Source: Patescibacteria group bacterium (GTDB lineage: Bacteria > Patescibacteriota > Patescibacteriia > GCA-002772895). Taken from it: a stretch of DNA of 31,869 nucleotides. Of this stretch, positions 1 through 7,193 are shown piece after piece; the first letter of the stretch is position 1; each line of letters starts with the position of its first letter. The stretch is taken from NCBI GenBank assembly GCA_018895765.1, contig JAHINX010000029.1, forward strand, positions 1 to 31,869. The letters are read 5' to 3'. A program made the position numbers and the translations under genes. The notes beneath the pieces are model-generated. The model did no database searches. It was given only the letters and a program-made list of their open reading frames with translations, and had not been told where the DNA came from.

Positions 1-458
1 TATATAAAATACCTCCTAAACTTTCTAAGCAATGCTGAATATTTATATGCATTCGGTATGATAACATTAAGAAGTTTTTTATTTTTTTCTAAATATTCTA
101 TCAAACAATGAAAATCTCCGTCTCCGGAAATTATTATAGCTTTATTATAGTTTGGATATTCTATCATCGAGTGTAAAACTAATTCAGCATCAACATTTCC
201 TTTTGTGCATACTTTTTTATTGTTTTTTATTTCCAGAGTTGGCTTAAAAATAAGAATATAACCGGCGTTCTTTAAAGACGTATATAAGTCTTTATTTTCT
301 TTGATATATCCGATAAATAAAAAGGCCTTGTCAATTCTATATTTATCTTGTAGATATATTAAAAAACGCTTGAAATTTAATTGCCACCCCTGTTCACGAA
401 TAGATAAATTCAAATTCTGGCTGTCTATAAAAGCATAAATTTTCTCTTCTTTCTTCAT
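1..458 (-). CDS. NYN-domain (LabA/DUF88-like) putative ribonuclease, C-terminus cut by window edge
   Basis: The first 152 codons of a gene that runs off the left edge of the window. The visible protein has the three acidic blocks of the NYN/PIN-like nuclease fold: FIDSQNL near residue 10, KGNVDAELVL near residues 93-102 and SGDGDF near residues 119-124. Members of this family are metal-dependent RNases or RNA-binding regulators. The start ATG overlaps the valS stop by four bases (ATGA), so the two genes are very probably translated together from one mRNA. There is no separate promoter and no Shine-Dalgarno site beyond the tail of valS. The fold assignment is strong. The substrate is unknown, although coupling to a tRNA synthetase gene hints at RNA metabolism. 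Confidence 0.85.
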   Translation of the reverse strand, partial: MKKEEKIYAFIDSQNLNLSIREQGWQLNFKRFLIYLQDKYRIDKAFLFIGYIKENKDLYTSLKNAGYILIFKPTLEIKNNKKVCTKGNVDAELVLHSMIEYPNYNKAIIISGDGDFHCLIEYLEKNKKLLNVIIPNAYKYSALLRKFRRYFI

Positions 459-3400
459 ACGCTCTTCAGTTGTTCTTTTATATTTTTAACTTCCTCTTCT
501 GTTTTTTTCTGTTTTTCTTTTTCTGCATCCACTACTTGCTTCGGAGCTTTTGCAACAAATTCTTTATTTGATAATTTTTTATTAAGCACCGCCAAATATT
601 TTTCTTTTTCTTCCAGTTCTTTTTGAAAACAAATTTTATTTTTTTCTTTATCCTGCTTCTCCGCTAATAATTTTATTCTTGTTGCGCTAGCGGATTTTTT
701 TAATGTTGTTTTGCTTTTTGATAGACCCTCTATAATTTCTAAATTATCTTTAAAAAGTTTTTCGTCTTTTGATATGATTTCAATATTTATAATTTTTCCC
801 GCCTCAATTTTATTTTCTGCGCGTAGATTCCGAATTTTTGTGATAATATTTTTTATCTTTTCAAAATCGTTCAAAACCCCTCCTAACCTCCCCTTAGAAA
901 GGGGCGGAAATGAAGAAGGCCATTCTGCCACAATTAAATCTTTCTTTCCTAGTATATCGGTCCAAATCGCCTCTGTTACAAACGGAATAAACGGATGCCA
1001 AAGAATTAATAATTTTTCTAAAATATCTTTCAAGATTTTTTCTTTTCCACCCTCAATCTTTGATATCTCTAAATACCAATCGGCAAAATCGTTCCAAGTA
1101 AACTCGCGCAATTTTTCCCCTGCCTGCGAAAATCTAAAATTATCAAAATCTTCGGTTACGCCAACAATCAAATTATTAAACTTGCTCATTATCCATCTGT
1201 CCGCAAGGGTGAGATCCCTCGACTCGCGCTTCGCGCTCGCTCGGGATGACGGGGATGATTGCTTCTGCGTCATTATATAGCGACTAATGTTCCATAGTTT
1301 ATTTACCAAATTCCTTGCCCCCGTCACTTTTTCATAATAAAATCTCTGGTCCTGACCCGGCGCAACTCCCGAGAGCAAACTAAACCGCAAAGCGTCTGTA
1401 CCGTATTCTTTTATTACATCCAATGGGTCAATATTATTACCTGCTGATTTGGAAAATTTATTTCCTTTTTCATCGCGCAACATTCCGTGGATATATACAT
1501 CTTTAAACGGAATCTCTTTAAGCGCATATTCGCTCATCAAAATCATTCTTGCCATCCAGAAAAATAAAATCTCATGCCCCATCTGCATCCAATTTGTCGG
1601 ATAAAATTCTTCCAAATCTTCATTCACTTCTCCATTATTACCAATGCCACGAATAATATAACTGCCGGTCGGCGGATAATCCCCGGGAATTTTTTTCTTG
1701 GAAAATTCCGCAATGCCCGACATATACGCAATTGGATCGCCATGCGAAACAACAATCACGGTTTTACCAGCGTACTCTTTATTCAAATCTTTCAAAAATG
1801 AGACGGCTCTTTTTTCTAGATCTTCCAAGGACTCTATCTTATATCCGTTTTTACCGCCGTTATAAAATTCCGTTCTCGCTTTTGTAAAGCCATCACCGCT
1901 CTCTCCCTGAAATTTTCCAACTCCAATTTCCCGGATGCGCTCATCAAATTCAATCTCAACTCCCAACTCCTTTGCTATAATTTCGGCAGTTTCTTTGGTG
2001 CGCTTAATTGGTGAAGAAAAAATTTTGACCGCCCCGTATTTTTTTATTTCGCCTGTGATTTTTAAAACTTGTTTTGTGCCTTTTTCCGTCAAACCATTCC
2101 ATTCTGTATCATTGTGTCCATCCAGTATCCCCCGCGCATTGCCCTCCGCTTGCCCATGCCTGACAAAAATAACTTTCGTAAGTGGCCAACCCAAAGTTGA
2201 AAAAGTCCAAAGTCCGGAAGAAAACCAAGTATCTAATGTGTCCGTGTCCTGTGTCCATCCTTTGCCCGGTGACTTATCAGAAATTTTAATTTTGTCATCT
2301 TTATACCAAACCGGAATTCTATGGCCCCAATAAATCTGACGAGATATGCACCAATCGCGTAAATTATTTATCCAATTGAAATATATTTTTTCAAATCTCT
2401 TTGGCGTAATCTGAACTCCGGTTTTACCAACTGCCTCTTTCATCAATTCCTTTAATGTTTTATTTCTACCCGGTATTTTTTTATTAACCGCGACAAACCA
2501 CTGCGTCTTTGGCAAAACTTCCACTATATCGCCAAACCTGTCGGATGTGCCAACATTCTGGTCTATTTCCTCTTCTTTTTTCAAAAGCCCTGCTTTTTTT
2601 AATTTTTTTACTATTTCTTCACGCGCTTTTTCCACACTCATGCCGGCAAATTTGCCCGCCTCTAGTGTCATTTTCCCATCTTCTCCAATAACCTGCACCA
2701 TTTCTAAATCATTTTTTACTCCCATTTCATAATCAACCAAAGAATGCGCCGGGGTTACACCCAAAGCGCCAGTGCCCAATTTAATATCAACTCCCCTGTC
2801 CGCAATAACTTTTAATTTCAATTTTTGCCCGACAAAATCAATATCAAATGTTTTACCAATATATTTTTTATAACGCGGATCTTTTGGATTTACTGCAACA
2901 GCAGTATCTCCAAGTTTTGTTTCCGGCCGAGTTGTCGCAATTGTAATAGGAAAATCTTTTGAATATTTAAAAGTATAAAACTTTGCCTTTCTTTCTTTAT
3001 AAACAATCTCATCATCAGACAATGTTGATTGCCCCTTCGTAGACCAATTTATCGCCTTAAAACCACGATAAATCAATCCATCATCATACATCTTTTTAAA
3101 AATCACATTAACTGCCTTATTTCTATCTTCATCGAAAGTATATGCCAATCTAGACCAATCACAGCTAGTTCCCATTTTTCTTATTTGCGAAAGGATTGTT
3201 TTTTTTGAGCCTTCCGCATATTTCCGGACTTCCGCCAAAAGCTTTTCCCGCCCCAATTCTTGTCTGGGATTTTTTATTCCTTTTTCCATTAACAATTTTT
3301 CTACCTTTGCTTGCGTTGCCACTGCCGCATGGTCGGTTCCAGGCAAAAGCAAAACTTTTTTACCTCTCAATCTCTGATACCGCGCCATAACATCCATTAG

Positions 3401-3577
3401 AGAATTCTCCAGTGCATGCCCCAGATGCAAAACACCCGTAACATTTGGCGGAGGCATCATTATAGAATATGGCTCGTCTTTCAGTTTATCGGGACTAAAA
3501 AAACCCGACTTTTCCCAGGCGGAATATATTTTATCTTCATATTTTTTCGGCTCGTATGCCTTTTCAATCTCTTTCAT
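455..3577 (-). CDS. valS: Valyl-tRNA synthetase with an inserted histidine-phosphatase domain
   Basis: Class I synthetase that charges tRNA-Val in the cytoplasm, 1040 aa. HLGH is at residues 51-54, the editing region spans roughly 200-360, the catalytic core resumes with WCISRQIYWGHRIPVW, KFSKS is near 707-711, then come the anticodon-binding domain and the C-terminal coiled coil (about 965-1040) typical of bacterial ValS. Three insertions are visible. Residues about 466-656 form a complete histidine phosphatase domain: RHG 473-475, Arg526, Glu550 and SHG 611-613. Residues about 772-790 are Ser/Arg-rich and encoded by a dispersed repeat. Residues about 888-901 (PPLSKGRLGGV) are encoded by a second dispersed palindrome. 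All are in frame and the flanks match normal ValS. The start lacks a Shine-Dalgarno site. The NYN gene follows with a four-base overlap. Confidence 0.97.
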   Translation of the reverse strand: MKEIEKAYEPKKYEDKIYSAWEKSGFFSPDKLKDEPYSIMMPPPNVTGVLHLGHALENSLMDVMARYQRLRGKKVLLLPGTDHAAVATQAKVEKLLMEKGIKNPRQELGREKLLAEVRKYAEGSKKTILSQIRKMGTSCDWSRLAYTFDEDRNKAVNVIFKKMYDDGLIYRGFKAINWSTKGQSTLSDDEIVYKERKAKFYTFKYSKDFPITIATTRPETKLGDTAVAVNPKDPRYKKYIGKTFDIDFVGQKLKLKVIADRGVDIKLGTGALGVTPAHSLVDYEMGVKNDLEMVQVIGEDGKMTLEAGKFAGMSVEKAREEIVKKLKKAGLLKKEEEIDQNVGTSDRFGDIVEVLPKTQWFVAVNKKIPGRNKTLKELMKEAVGKTGVQITPKRFEKIYFNWINNLRDWCISRQIYWGHRIPVWYKDDKIKISDKSPGKGWTQDTDTLDTWFSSGLWTFSTLGWPLTKVIFVRHGQAEGNARGILDGHNDTEWNGLTEKGTKQVLKITGEIKKYGAVKIFSSPIKRTKETAEIIAKELGVEIEFDERIREIGVGKFQGESGDGFTKARTEFYNGGKNGYKIESLEDLEKRAVSFLKDLNKEYAGKTVIVVSHGDPIAYMSGIAEFSKKKIPGDYPPTGSYIIRGIGNNGEVNEDLEEFYPTNWMQMGHEILFFWMARMILMSEYALKEIPFKDVYIHGMLRDEKGNKFSKSAGNNIDPLDVIKEYGTDALRFSLLSGVAPGQDQRFYYEKVTGARNLVNKLWNISRYIMTQKQSSPSSRASAKRESRDLTLADRWIMSKFNNLIVGVTEDFDNFRFSQAGEKLREFTWNDFADWYLEISKIEGGKEKILKDILEKLLILWHPFIPFVTEAIWTDILGKKDLIVAEWPSSFPPLSKGRLGGVLNDFEKIKNIITKIRNLRAENKIEAGKIINIEIISKDEKLFKDNLEIIEGLSKSKTTLKKSASATRIKLLAEKQDKEKNKICFQKELEEKEKYLAVLNKKLSNKEFVAKAPKQVVDAEKEKQKKTEEEVKNIKEQLKSV
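876..910 (-). repeat. CCCC...GGGG palindromic repeat (family A) inside valS
   Basis: The plus strand shows ACCCCTCCTAACCTCCCCTT, a three-base spacer, then AAGGGGCGGAA, a hairpin-forming unit. Related units lie at 12785-12819 inside pfkB and at 24728-24767 inside the FemAB-like gene. Here it encodes PPLSKGRLGGV in a surface loop after the AEWP block of ValS. Confidence 0.8.
1211..1250 (-). repeat. Dispersed repeat (family D) inside valS coding sequence
   Basis: On the minus strand this reads GTCATCCCGAGCGAG followed by a GAGTCGAGGGATCT-type end. It is the same element as at 24301-24341 (GTCATCCTGAGCGAG to GAGTTGAAGGATCT). It encodes the Ser/Arg-rich linker between the ValS catalytic core (ending NISRYIMTQKQ) and the anticodon-binding domain (starting LADRWIMSKF). 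It contains its own CGCG-rich inverted repeat. Confidence 0.75.
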
Positions 3578-3599
3578 ACATTATATATATAATTTACCA

Positions 3600-3622
3600 G
3601 ATTTTACTCTTCTTGACAAACC
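3600..3622 (-). promoter_or_regulatory. Possible valS promoter
   Basis: On the minus strand TTGTCA is followed after 17 bases by TAAATT, a short distance from the valS ATG. The predicted leader would be about ten bases and carries no Shine-Dalgarno sequence. The tract between it and the ATG is an alternating TA run that also contains TATAAT, so the exact -10 is uncertain. Span given is approximate. Confidence 0.4.
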
Positions 3623-3645
3623 GCGCAGGCAGTGCTAAGCTGATT

Positions 3646-3749
3646 TAATTACTTTGAATTACGAAATGAATAATTATGGATATATTTTGGTAGGGAACGG
3701 CCATGGCCGTTCCCTACAATAAACCGCATTTCGTAATTCAAAGTAATTA
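3646..3749. repeat. MITE-like hairpin element, copy 1
   Basis: A 104-bp element with perfect 23-bp terminal inverted repeats (3646-3668 and 3727-3749, inner end ATTACGAAATG) around an asymmetric spacer and a perfect 28-bp central palindrome (3690-3717, centre GGCCATGGCC). It ends five bases before the DHH-family start codon. A second copy lies at 19255-19354 in opposite absolute orientation but in the same orientation relative to its downstream gene. It encodes no protein. Confidence 0.9.
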
Positions 3750-3754
3750 CTTAT

Positions 3755-4888
3755 ATGAGTTTAACCCTTAAACAACAATTTGTAGAAGCTATAAAAAAAT
3801 CCAATAATATCCTTATTGCTTTTAAGGATATTAAATATGGAAACGGATATCCTGCCGGAGGCGACGCTATTGCATCGGCTCTGGCTCTTCAAAAAATAAT
3901 TATAAAAAATAACAAAACCGCCGACATTGCTTCGCCAAATTTCTCACTACCCAAAAATTTAGCATTTTTGCCATCTGCAAATAAAATAACAAATACTATA
4001 ACATCTTCGAAAGAAGCAATTATCTCTGTAAATATAAAAAACTCAGGACTCAAAGATTTATCATATAAAATAGACGGCGATAATGTAAATATTTTCCTAA
4101 ACCCAAAATCCGGGAATATAAATCTAAAAAATATAAAAATAAACAATGGAGCTTTGCGCTACGACCTAATTATCGTTCTGGACACACCTGATATAGCGCT
4201 ACTTGGTGACTTATATACAAACAATAAAGCGCTTTTTGATGCTGTGCCAATAATAAATATTGACCATCAACCACAAAATGACGGATTTGGAGAAATAAAT
4301 TTACTAGATATAAAAAGCTCATCTATATCAGAAATTGTCTGGAACGTAATTGAAAATAGTAAGAATATTGATGAAGAAATAATAAGTTGTCTTTTAACTG
4401 GCATAATTTGCAAAACAAAAAATTTCCGACAAGCTAACACTGGCACAAAAACGCTTGAAACTGTAAGTAAAATGATTAAGCTCGGAGCAAAACGGCAGGA
4501 AATTGTTGAAATGATGTATAGAACAAAAGCTATTGAAACATTAAAATTATGGGGGCGGACACTTGCGCGCCTAAAACAAAATGAGGGCATTATTTGTTCA
4601 ATACTCACCAGAGGCGACTTTATTCATTCCGGAGCCGAAGAAAATGTACTCCCTGACGTTATTCATGAACTTATATCAAATTCCCCTGCCAACAATACAG
4701 TGGTGATTATCTTTGAAGCCATTGATGGTAAAATAAAGGCCCTAATGTATAGCGAAAATAAAAATATAAAAATAGAATCTCTGGGCGTAGATCATTTTTC
4801 CGGCCAACTTGCTCACCTTAACCTACCATATAAAAATCTGATAGAAGCAGAAAAAGGATTGTTGGAAGAAATAAAAAATAGTATCTAG
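3755..4888 (+). CDS. DHH-family phosphoesterase-like protein (NrnA/RecJ relative) with altered motifs
   Basis: 377 aa. The overall plan fits DHH-family oligoribonuclease / pAp phosphatase proteins: an N-terminal SALALQ helix after GGDA (Asp37), a strand ending VLDT (Asp143), the signature region NIDHQPQND (170-172 read DHQ instead of DHH), the conserved stretch SSSISEIVWNVI, and a C-terminal DHHA1-like half with HSGAEENVLPD and DHFSGQLAHLNLP. The first motif lacks the usual HxxPDxD ligands and the second His of the signature is Gln, so metal binding and catalysis may be reduced or lost. The start follows the MITE-like element directly, with no Shine-Dalgarno site. Either a degenerate nanoRNase or a DHH-fold protein with a binding role. 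Confidence 0.8.
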   Translation: MSLTLKQQFVEAIKKSNNILIAFKDIKYGNGYPAGGDAIASALALQKIIIKNNKTADIASPNFSLPKNLAFLPSANKITNTITSSKEAIISVNIKNSGLKDLSYKIDGDNVNIFLNPKSGNINLKNIKINNGALRYDLIIVLDTPDIALLGDLYTNNKALFDAVPIINIDHQPQNDGFGEINLLDIKSSSISEIVWNVIENSKNIDEEIISCLLTGIICKTKNFRQANTGTKTLETVSKMIKLGAKRQEIVEMMYRTKAIETLKLWGRTLARLKQNEGIICSILTRGDFIHSGAEENVLPDVIHELISNSPANNTVVIIFEAIDGKIKALMYSENKNIKIESLGVDHFSGQLAHLNLPYKNLIEAEKGLLEEIKNSI

Positions 4889-4966
4889 TATCAAAAATTT
4901 CAGCCCTCTGCTACTGGGGATACGGGAGCCATGGTTGGAATTTTTTTTGGACTTATTTAAGATAGC

Positions 4967-4995
4967 TGGCAACCCTTAAAAAAATAATGTAATAT
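4967..4995 (+). promoter_or_regulatory. Promoter of the 5024 gene
   Basis: TGGCAA (4967-4972), 17-base spacer, TAATAT (4990-4995). The spacer and downstream leader are nearly the same as in the promoter at 6642-6670: the block CTTAAAAAAATAATGTAAT is identical, and AATTAGATCTTT before the Shine-Dalgarno site is also shared. Confidence 0.65.
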
Positions 4996-5023
4996 AAAAT
5001 TAGATCTTTCTAAGGAGGAAGAA

Positions 5024-5449
5024 ATGCTGACGATAAGATGCCATCTTCATCCGCGTTATAGCGCCATAAAAAAACCCGATGATACCTGCGAAGCCTGCAA
5101 ACTTCTATATGCCTTAACTCATCAAACAGAAGGTGACCAAAAAACGCTTTTAGGGGAGGTCGATTCAGAACTTGTAACTACAGTTGGCGCTGATAAATGG
5201 AGTATCGCTCTTGAGTGCCTGGAAACAGGCAAAAAATCAGGATTGCATGTCAAATGCCTCCACCACAATTATCGAGCAACACGGAAGCCCGGATGGAATT
5301 GCGATGCTTGCTGGCTACTCTTTGTGCTAAAATACCAAATGCACGAAGACGGTGAAAGACGATTGGGACCATTTAACCCCTACGCATATGTCATAGACCA
5401 TGTGGACCTGGAAAAGGCCTGCCAAAATCTAAAAGTAACCACAGAATAA
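5024..5449 (+). CDS. Small protein with two tandem C-x-H...CxxC zinc-finger-like units
   Basis: 141 aa, family not recognised. It holds an internal duplication. Residues 5-34 (CHLHPRY...KKP...CEAC.LLYAL) and 77-105 (CLHHNY...RKP...CDAC.LLFVL) align throughout, each with a Cys/His pair and a CxxC, which is enough to bind one zinc per unit. No signal peptide or membrane segment is seen. The start is set by a strong Shine-Dalgarno site AAGGAGG at 5012-5018. The gene has its own promoter and a hairpin after the stop, so it is monocistronic. Its promoter is a close copy of the one in front of the 6698 gene, whose protein also begins with a C-H-x-H motif followed by CxxC. Probably a zinc-stabilised nucleic-acid or protein-binding module; function unknown. 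Confidence 0.85.
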   Translation: MLTIRCHLHPRYSAIKKPDDTCEACKLLYALTHQTEGDQKTLLGEVDSELVTTVGADKWSIALECLETGKKSGLHVKCLHHNYRATRKPGWNCDACWLLFVLKYQMHEDGERRLGPFNPYAYVIDHVDLEKACQNLKVTTE

Positions 5450-5451
5450 CT

Positions 5452-5473
5452 ATAGAGGGTATCTACCCTCTAT
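5452..5473 (+). terminator. Hairpin after the 5024 gene
   Basis: ATAGAGGGT and ACCCTCTAT pair across a tiny loop just after the stop codon. There is no real T-run behind it, so termination probably relies on the next hairpin at 5493-5518. Confidence 0.5.
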
Positions 5474-5492
5474 TTATATACAAGAAAAATAA

Positions 5493-5518
5493 AAAAATCT
5501 CACTTTCATGAGATTTTT
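5493..5518. terminator. Bidirectional terminator between convergent genes
   Basis: AAAAATCTCA, six-base loop CTTTCA, TGAGATTTTT. The A-run and T-run on both sides let it work for the 5024 gene and for the adenosine-deaminase-like gene on the other strand. Confidence 0.8.
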
Positions 5519-5550
5519 ATTGCTAAAACCGATTTTGGACAGTCGGTAGT

Positions 5551-6528
5551 TTATTTTAAATATCTTTTTGCATCAGGAGCAAAGGCCCCCTTCCAAACAT
5601 TACCGGCTATTTTTTCCCAATGAGCTTTTGTTAATCCTATCTTCTGGCAAGATGCTATTACCTCTGGCATTGGCGGAAGGAATAGGTCGTCATCGGTATT
5701 CAACGTATAAATAATACCGGCATCCAATAATTCCGGAATCTTCAGTTCTTCTATATCTTTAATCAGTCCGGCATGACGATAAGCGGCCGGGCATCCTGAC
5801 AGGCGTATGCCATTATCAGCCATATATGCGACTAGCCTCGGGTCATCTACTAAAGGAATGGCATGGCTTATGCCGTCAGCCTTTAGCTTGTATACCGCTG
5901 TGCGTATATTTTGCAAAAGCCTTCGTCTATAAGTTTTCTTTGGCTCTGGCAAAACCCATTCTCCAGTATGGCAATCCCGCCGGACACACGTTTTGTAAGT
6001 CAACTTATAAGCCGCAAGGTGCTTTTCTGGCGGATGATTAGCTTCGTCGCAAGCCAAATCCATTACCACTTCCCCGCCATAATCCAGACATATTTTGGCA
6101 ATTTCTATTCCGGTTTCTGCGTCAGTTTCTCTGCCGATGCAAATCTGCGGGAGAATCCTTATGCTGTATTTTTTCTCAGCTTTAGAAAGACCCGCGCGCA
6201 TCGCTTCTGTTGCTTGGCGCATACTAAGCCCGCCGTGAGTATGATATTGCGGAGCAAACTTTGCTTCTACATAAACATACCCTTGTTCTGCTCTGTATTT
6301 TCCATATGCATAACCCAATTCTTCCAACGCCTCTGCGGTTTGCAGGACATTATTGATTGTGGAAAATCTCTTAATAATATCCTCTTGCGGATTTTGAAAA
6401 AAATCTATCCATGCCTCGATAGAAGAAAATGGAAACGGCATATTAGCGAGTTTATAAAATTCGCATATTTTTTGAACGAGTACGGCACATCCGTCTATAT
6501 GATCGTGCAATAATCCTTTTATTTTCAT
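5551..6528 (-). CDS. Adenosine-deaminase-family amidohydrolase
   Basis: 325 aa, close to the family's usual length. The full set of metal and catalytic residues is visible: HDH at 8-10 (HxH), HTGE at 187-190 (His and catalytic Glu), SHAIPL with His222, and TLNTDDD with Asp279-Asp280. SGCPAAYRH at 244-252 matches the usual CPxSN region but is altered. The family hydrolyses the amino group of adenosine or related purines such as adenine or aminofutalosine. The exact substrate cannot be settled from sequence, and the CPxSN change suggests it may not be adenosine itself. The start is supported by GGAGG eight bases upstream. The gene stands alone between convergent and divergent orphan genes and would feed purine salvage. 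Confidence 0.85.
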   Translation of the reverse strand: MKIKGLLHDHIDGCAVLVQKICEFYKLANMPFPFSSIEAWIDFFQNPQEDIIKRFSTINNVLQTAEALEELGYAYGKYRAEQGYVYVEAKFAPQYHTHGGLSMRQATEAMRAGLSKAEKKYSIRILPQICIGRETDAETGIEIAKICLDYGGEVVMDLACDEANHPPEKHLAAYKLTYKTCVRRDCHTGEWVLPEPKKTYRRRLLQNIRTAVYKLKADGISHAIPLVDDPRLVAYMADNGIRLSGCPAAYRHAGLIKDIEELKIPELLDAGIIYTLNTDDDLFLPPMPEVIASCQKIGLTKAHWEKIAGNVWKGAFAPDAKRYLK

Positions 6529-6559
6529 GGATCCCTCCGATTCAATGTTCTTTTTTTAT

Positions 6560-6591
6560 ATTGGCTTATTTTTTGGTTTTTGTCAATAAAA
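6560..6591 (-). promoter_or_regulatory. Probable promoter of the deaminase-like gene
   Basis: The minus strand shows a consensus TTGACA at about 6583-6588, followed by an A/T-rich stretch with AATATA/TATAAA at 18-20 bases. The -35 is clear and the -10 is approximate. Confidence 0.5.
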
Positions 6592-6641
6592 AAACATTTT
6601 ACCGAGGTGAAATATTCTTTGCCAACGCCGTTCAAAACAGT

Positions 6642-6670
6642 TTGCAAATCTTAAAAAAATAATGTAATGT
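6642..6670 (+). promoter_or_regulatory. Promoter of the 6698 gene
   Basis: TTGCAA (6642-6647), 17-base spacer, TAATGT (6665-6670), then a leader with GAGGAGG at 6686-6692 before the ATG. Closely matches the promoter at 4967-4995. Confidence 0.7.
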
Positions 6671-6697
6671 CTAATTAGATCTTTTGAGGAGGAAAGG

Positions 6698-7177
6698 ATG
6701 TCAAAAAGAGTAATCTTAAAAGGAGTTTGTCATTTTCATTCGGAAACCGGTAGCGGGGGTGGCTATTGGGCATTTCAGGATAAAAAATTTATCCAAAAAA
6801 ATGTTCCGAGAGGATACTGTAAAAAATGTGGTAGGTGCCTTACTCCTGAGCAATGGGAATGTTTAGAGCGCAATAAGGGAGTGCTGTTCTCGACAACGAA
6901 TCTTTCTATTCCATGGTGTAAAAATGGAAAACACGAAGAAGAGATTAGTGACTTATGGTCATACGAAGGATTGAATTATCTTGAAAATGGAGATATTCTA
7001 ACTATTTATTCTCCAAATAATCCGAAAAAGATTGAATGGCGGGGAACGATTTCTCTTATACGAAACACCTCTGAACCTTTGACTCATACTGATCAACAAG
7101 GTGTTGAACGAGAAAAATGGACCAAATATTTTCTGGAAAAATATCCAGCACAGCTAATTAAAGCCCGTAAGTCATAG
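6698..7177 (+). CDS. Conserved-looking orphan protein with Cys/His motifs and a GYWAFQD block
   Basis: 159 aa. Starts VCHFHS (residues 10-15), then GGGYWAFQD, a YCKKCGRC cluster (Cys41, Cys44, Cys47), a central LENGDILTIYSPNNP segment and a C-terminal GVEREKWTKYFLEKYPAQLI. I recall this layout (WAFQD near the N-terminus, REKW..(Y/F)FL..YPA.LI at the C-terminus) as a recurrent uncharacterised family in candidate-phyla genomes, but I know of no assigned function. No signal peptide or membrane segment. The start is set by a strong Shine-Dalgarno site, and the gene ends in a strong intrinsic terminator that overlaps its stop codon. The cysteine cluster suggests zinc binding. Confidence 0.85.
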   Translation: MSKRVILKGVCHFHSETGSGGGYWAFQDKKFIQKNVPRGYCKKCGRCLTPEQWECLERNKGVLFSTTNLSIPWCKNGKHEEEISDLWSYEGLNYLENGDILTIYSPNNPKKIEWRGTISLIRNTSEPLTHTDQQGVEREKWTKYFLEKYPAQLIKARKS

Positions 7178-7193
7178 TGCTTACGGCTTTTTA
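7165..7193 (+). terminator. Intrinsic terminator of the 6698 gene
   Basis: Stem CCGTAAG / CTTACGG around the stop codon, followed by CTTTTTATT. Confidence 0.8.

Noticed and set aside
711..1280. 189-codon open frame on the plus strand opposite valS
   Set aside because: Composition is that of an antisense shadow, with no ribosome-binding site or known motif, while the minus strand carries clear ValS domains.
1606..2182. Chance that the phosphatase in ValS is an assembly chimera
   Set aside because: Both junctions are in frame, no ValS block is lost or duplicated, and base composition is even across the junctions. It still deserves a read-level check.
5911..6513. 200-codon open frame opposite the deaminase-like gene
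   Set aside because: Shadow of a gene whose catalytic residues are all in place on the minus strand.
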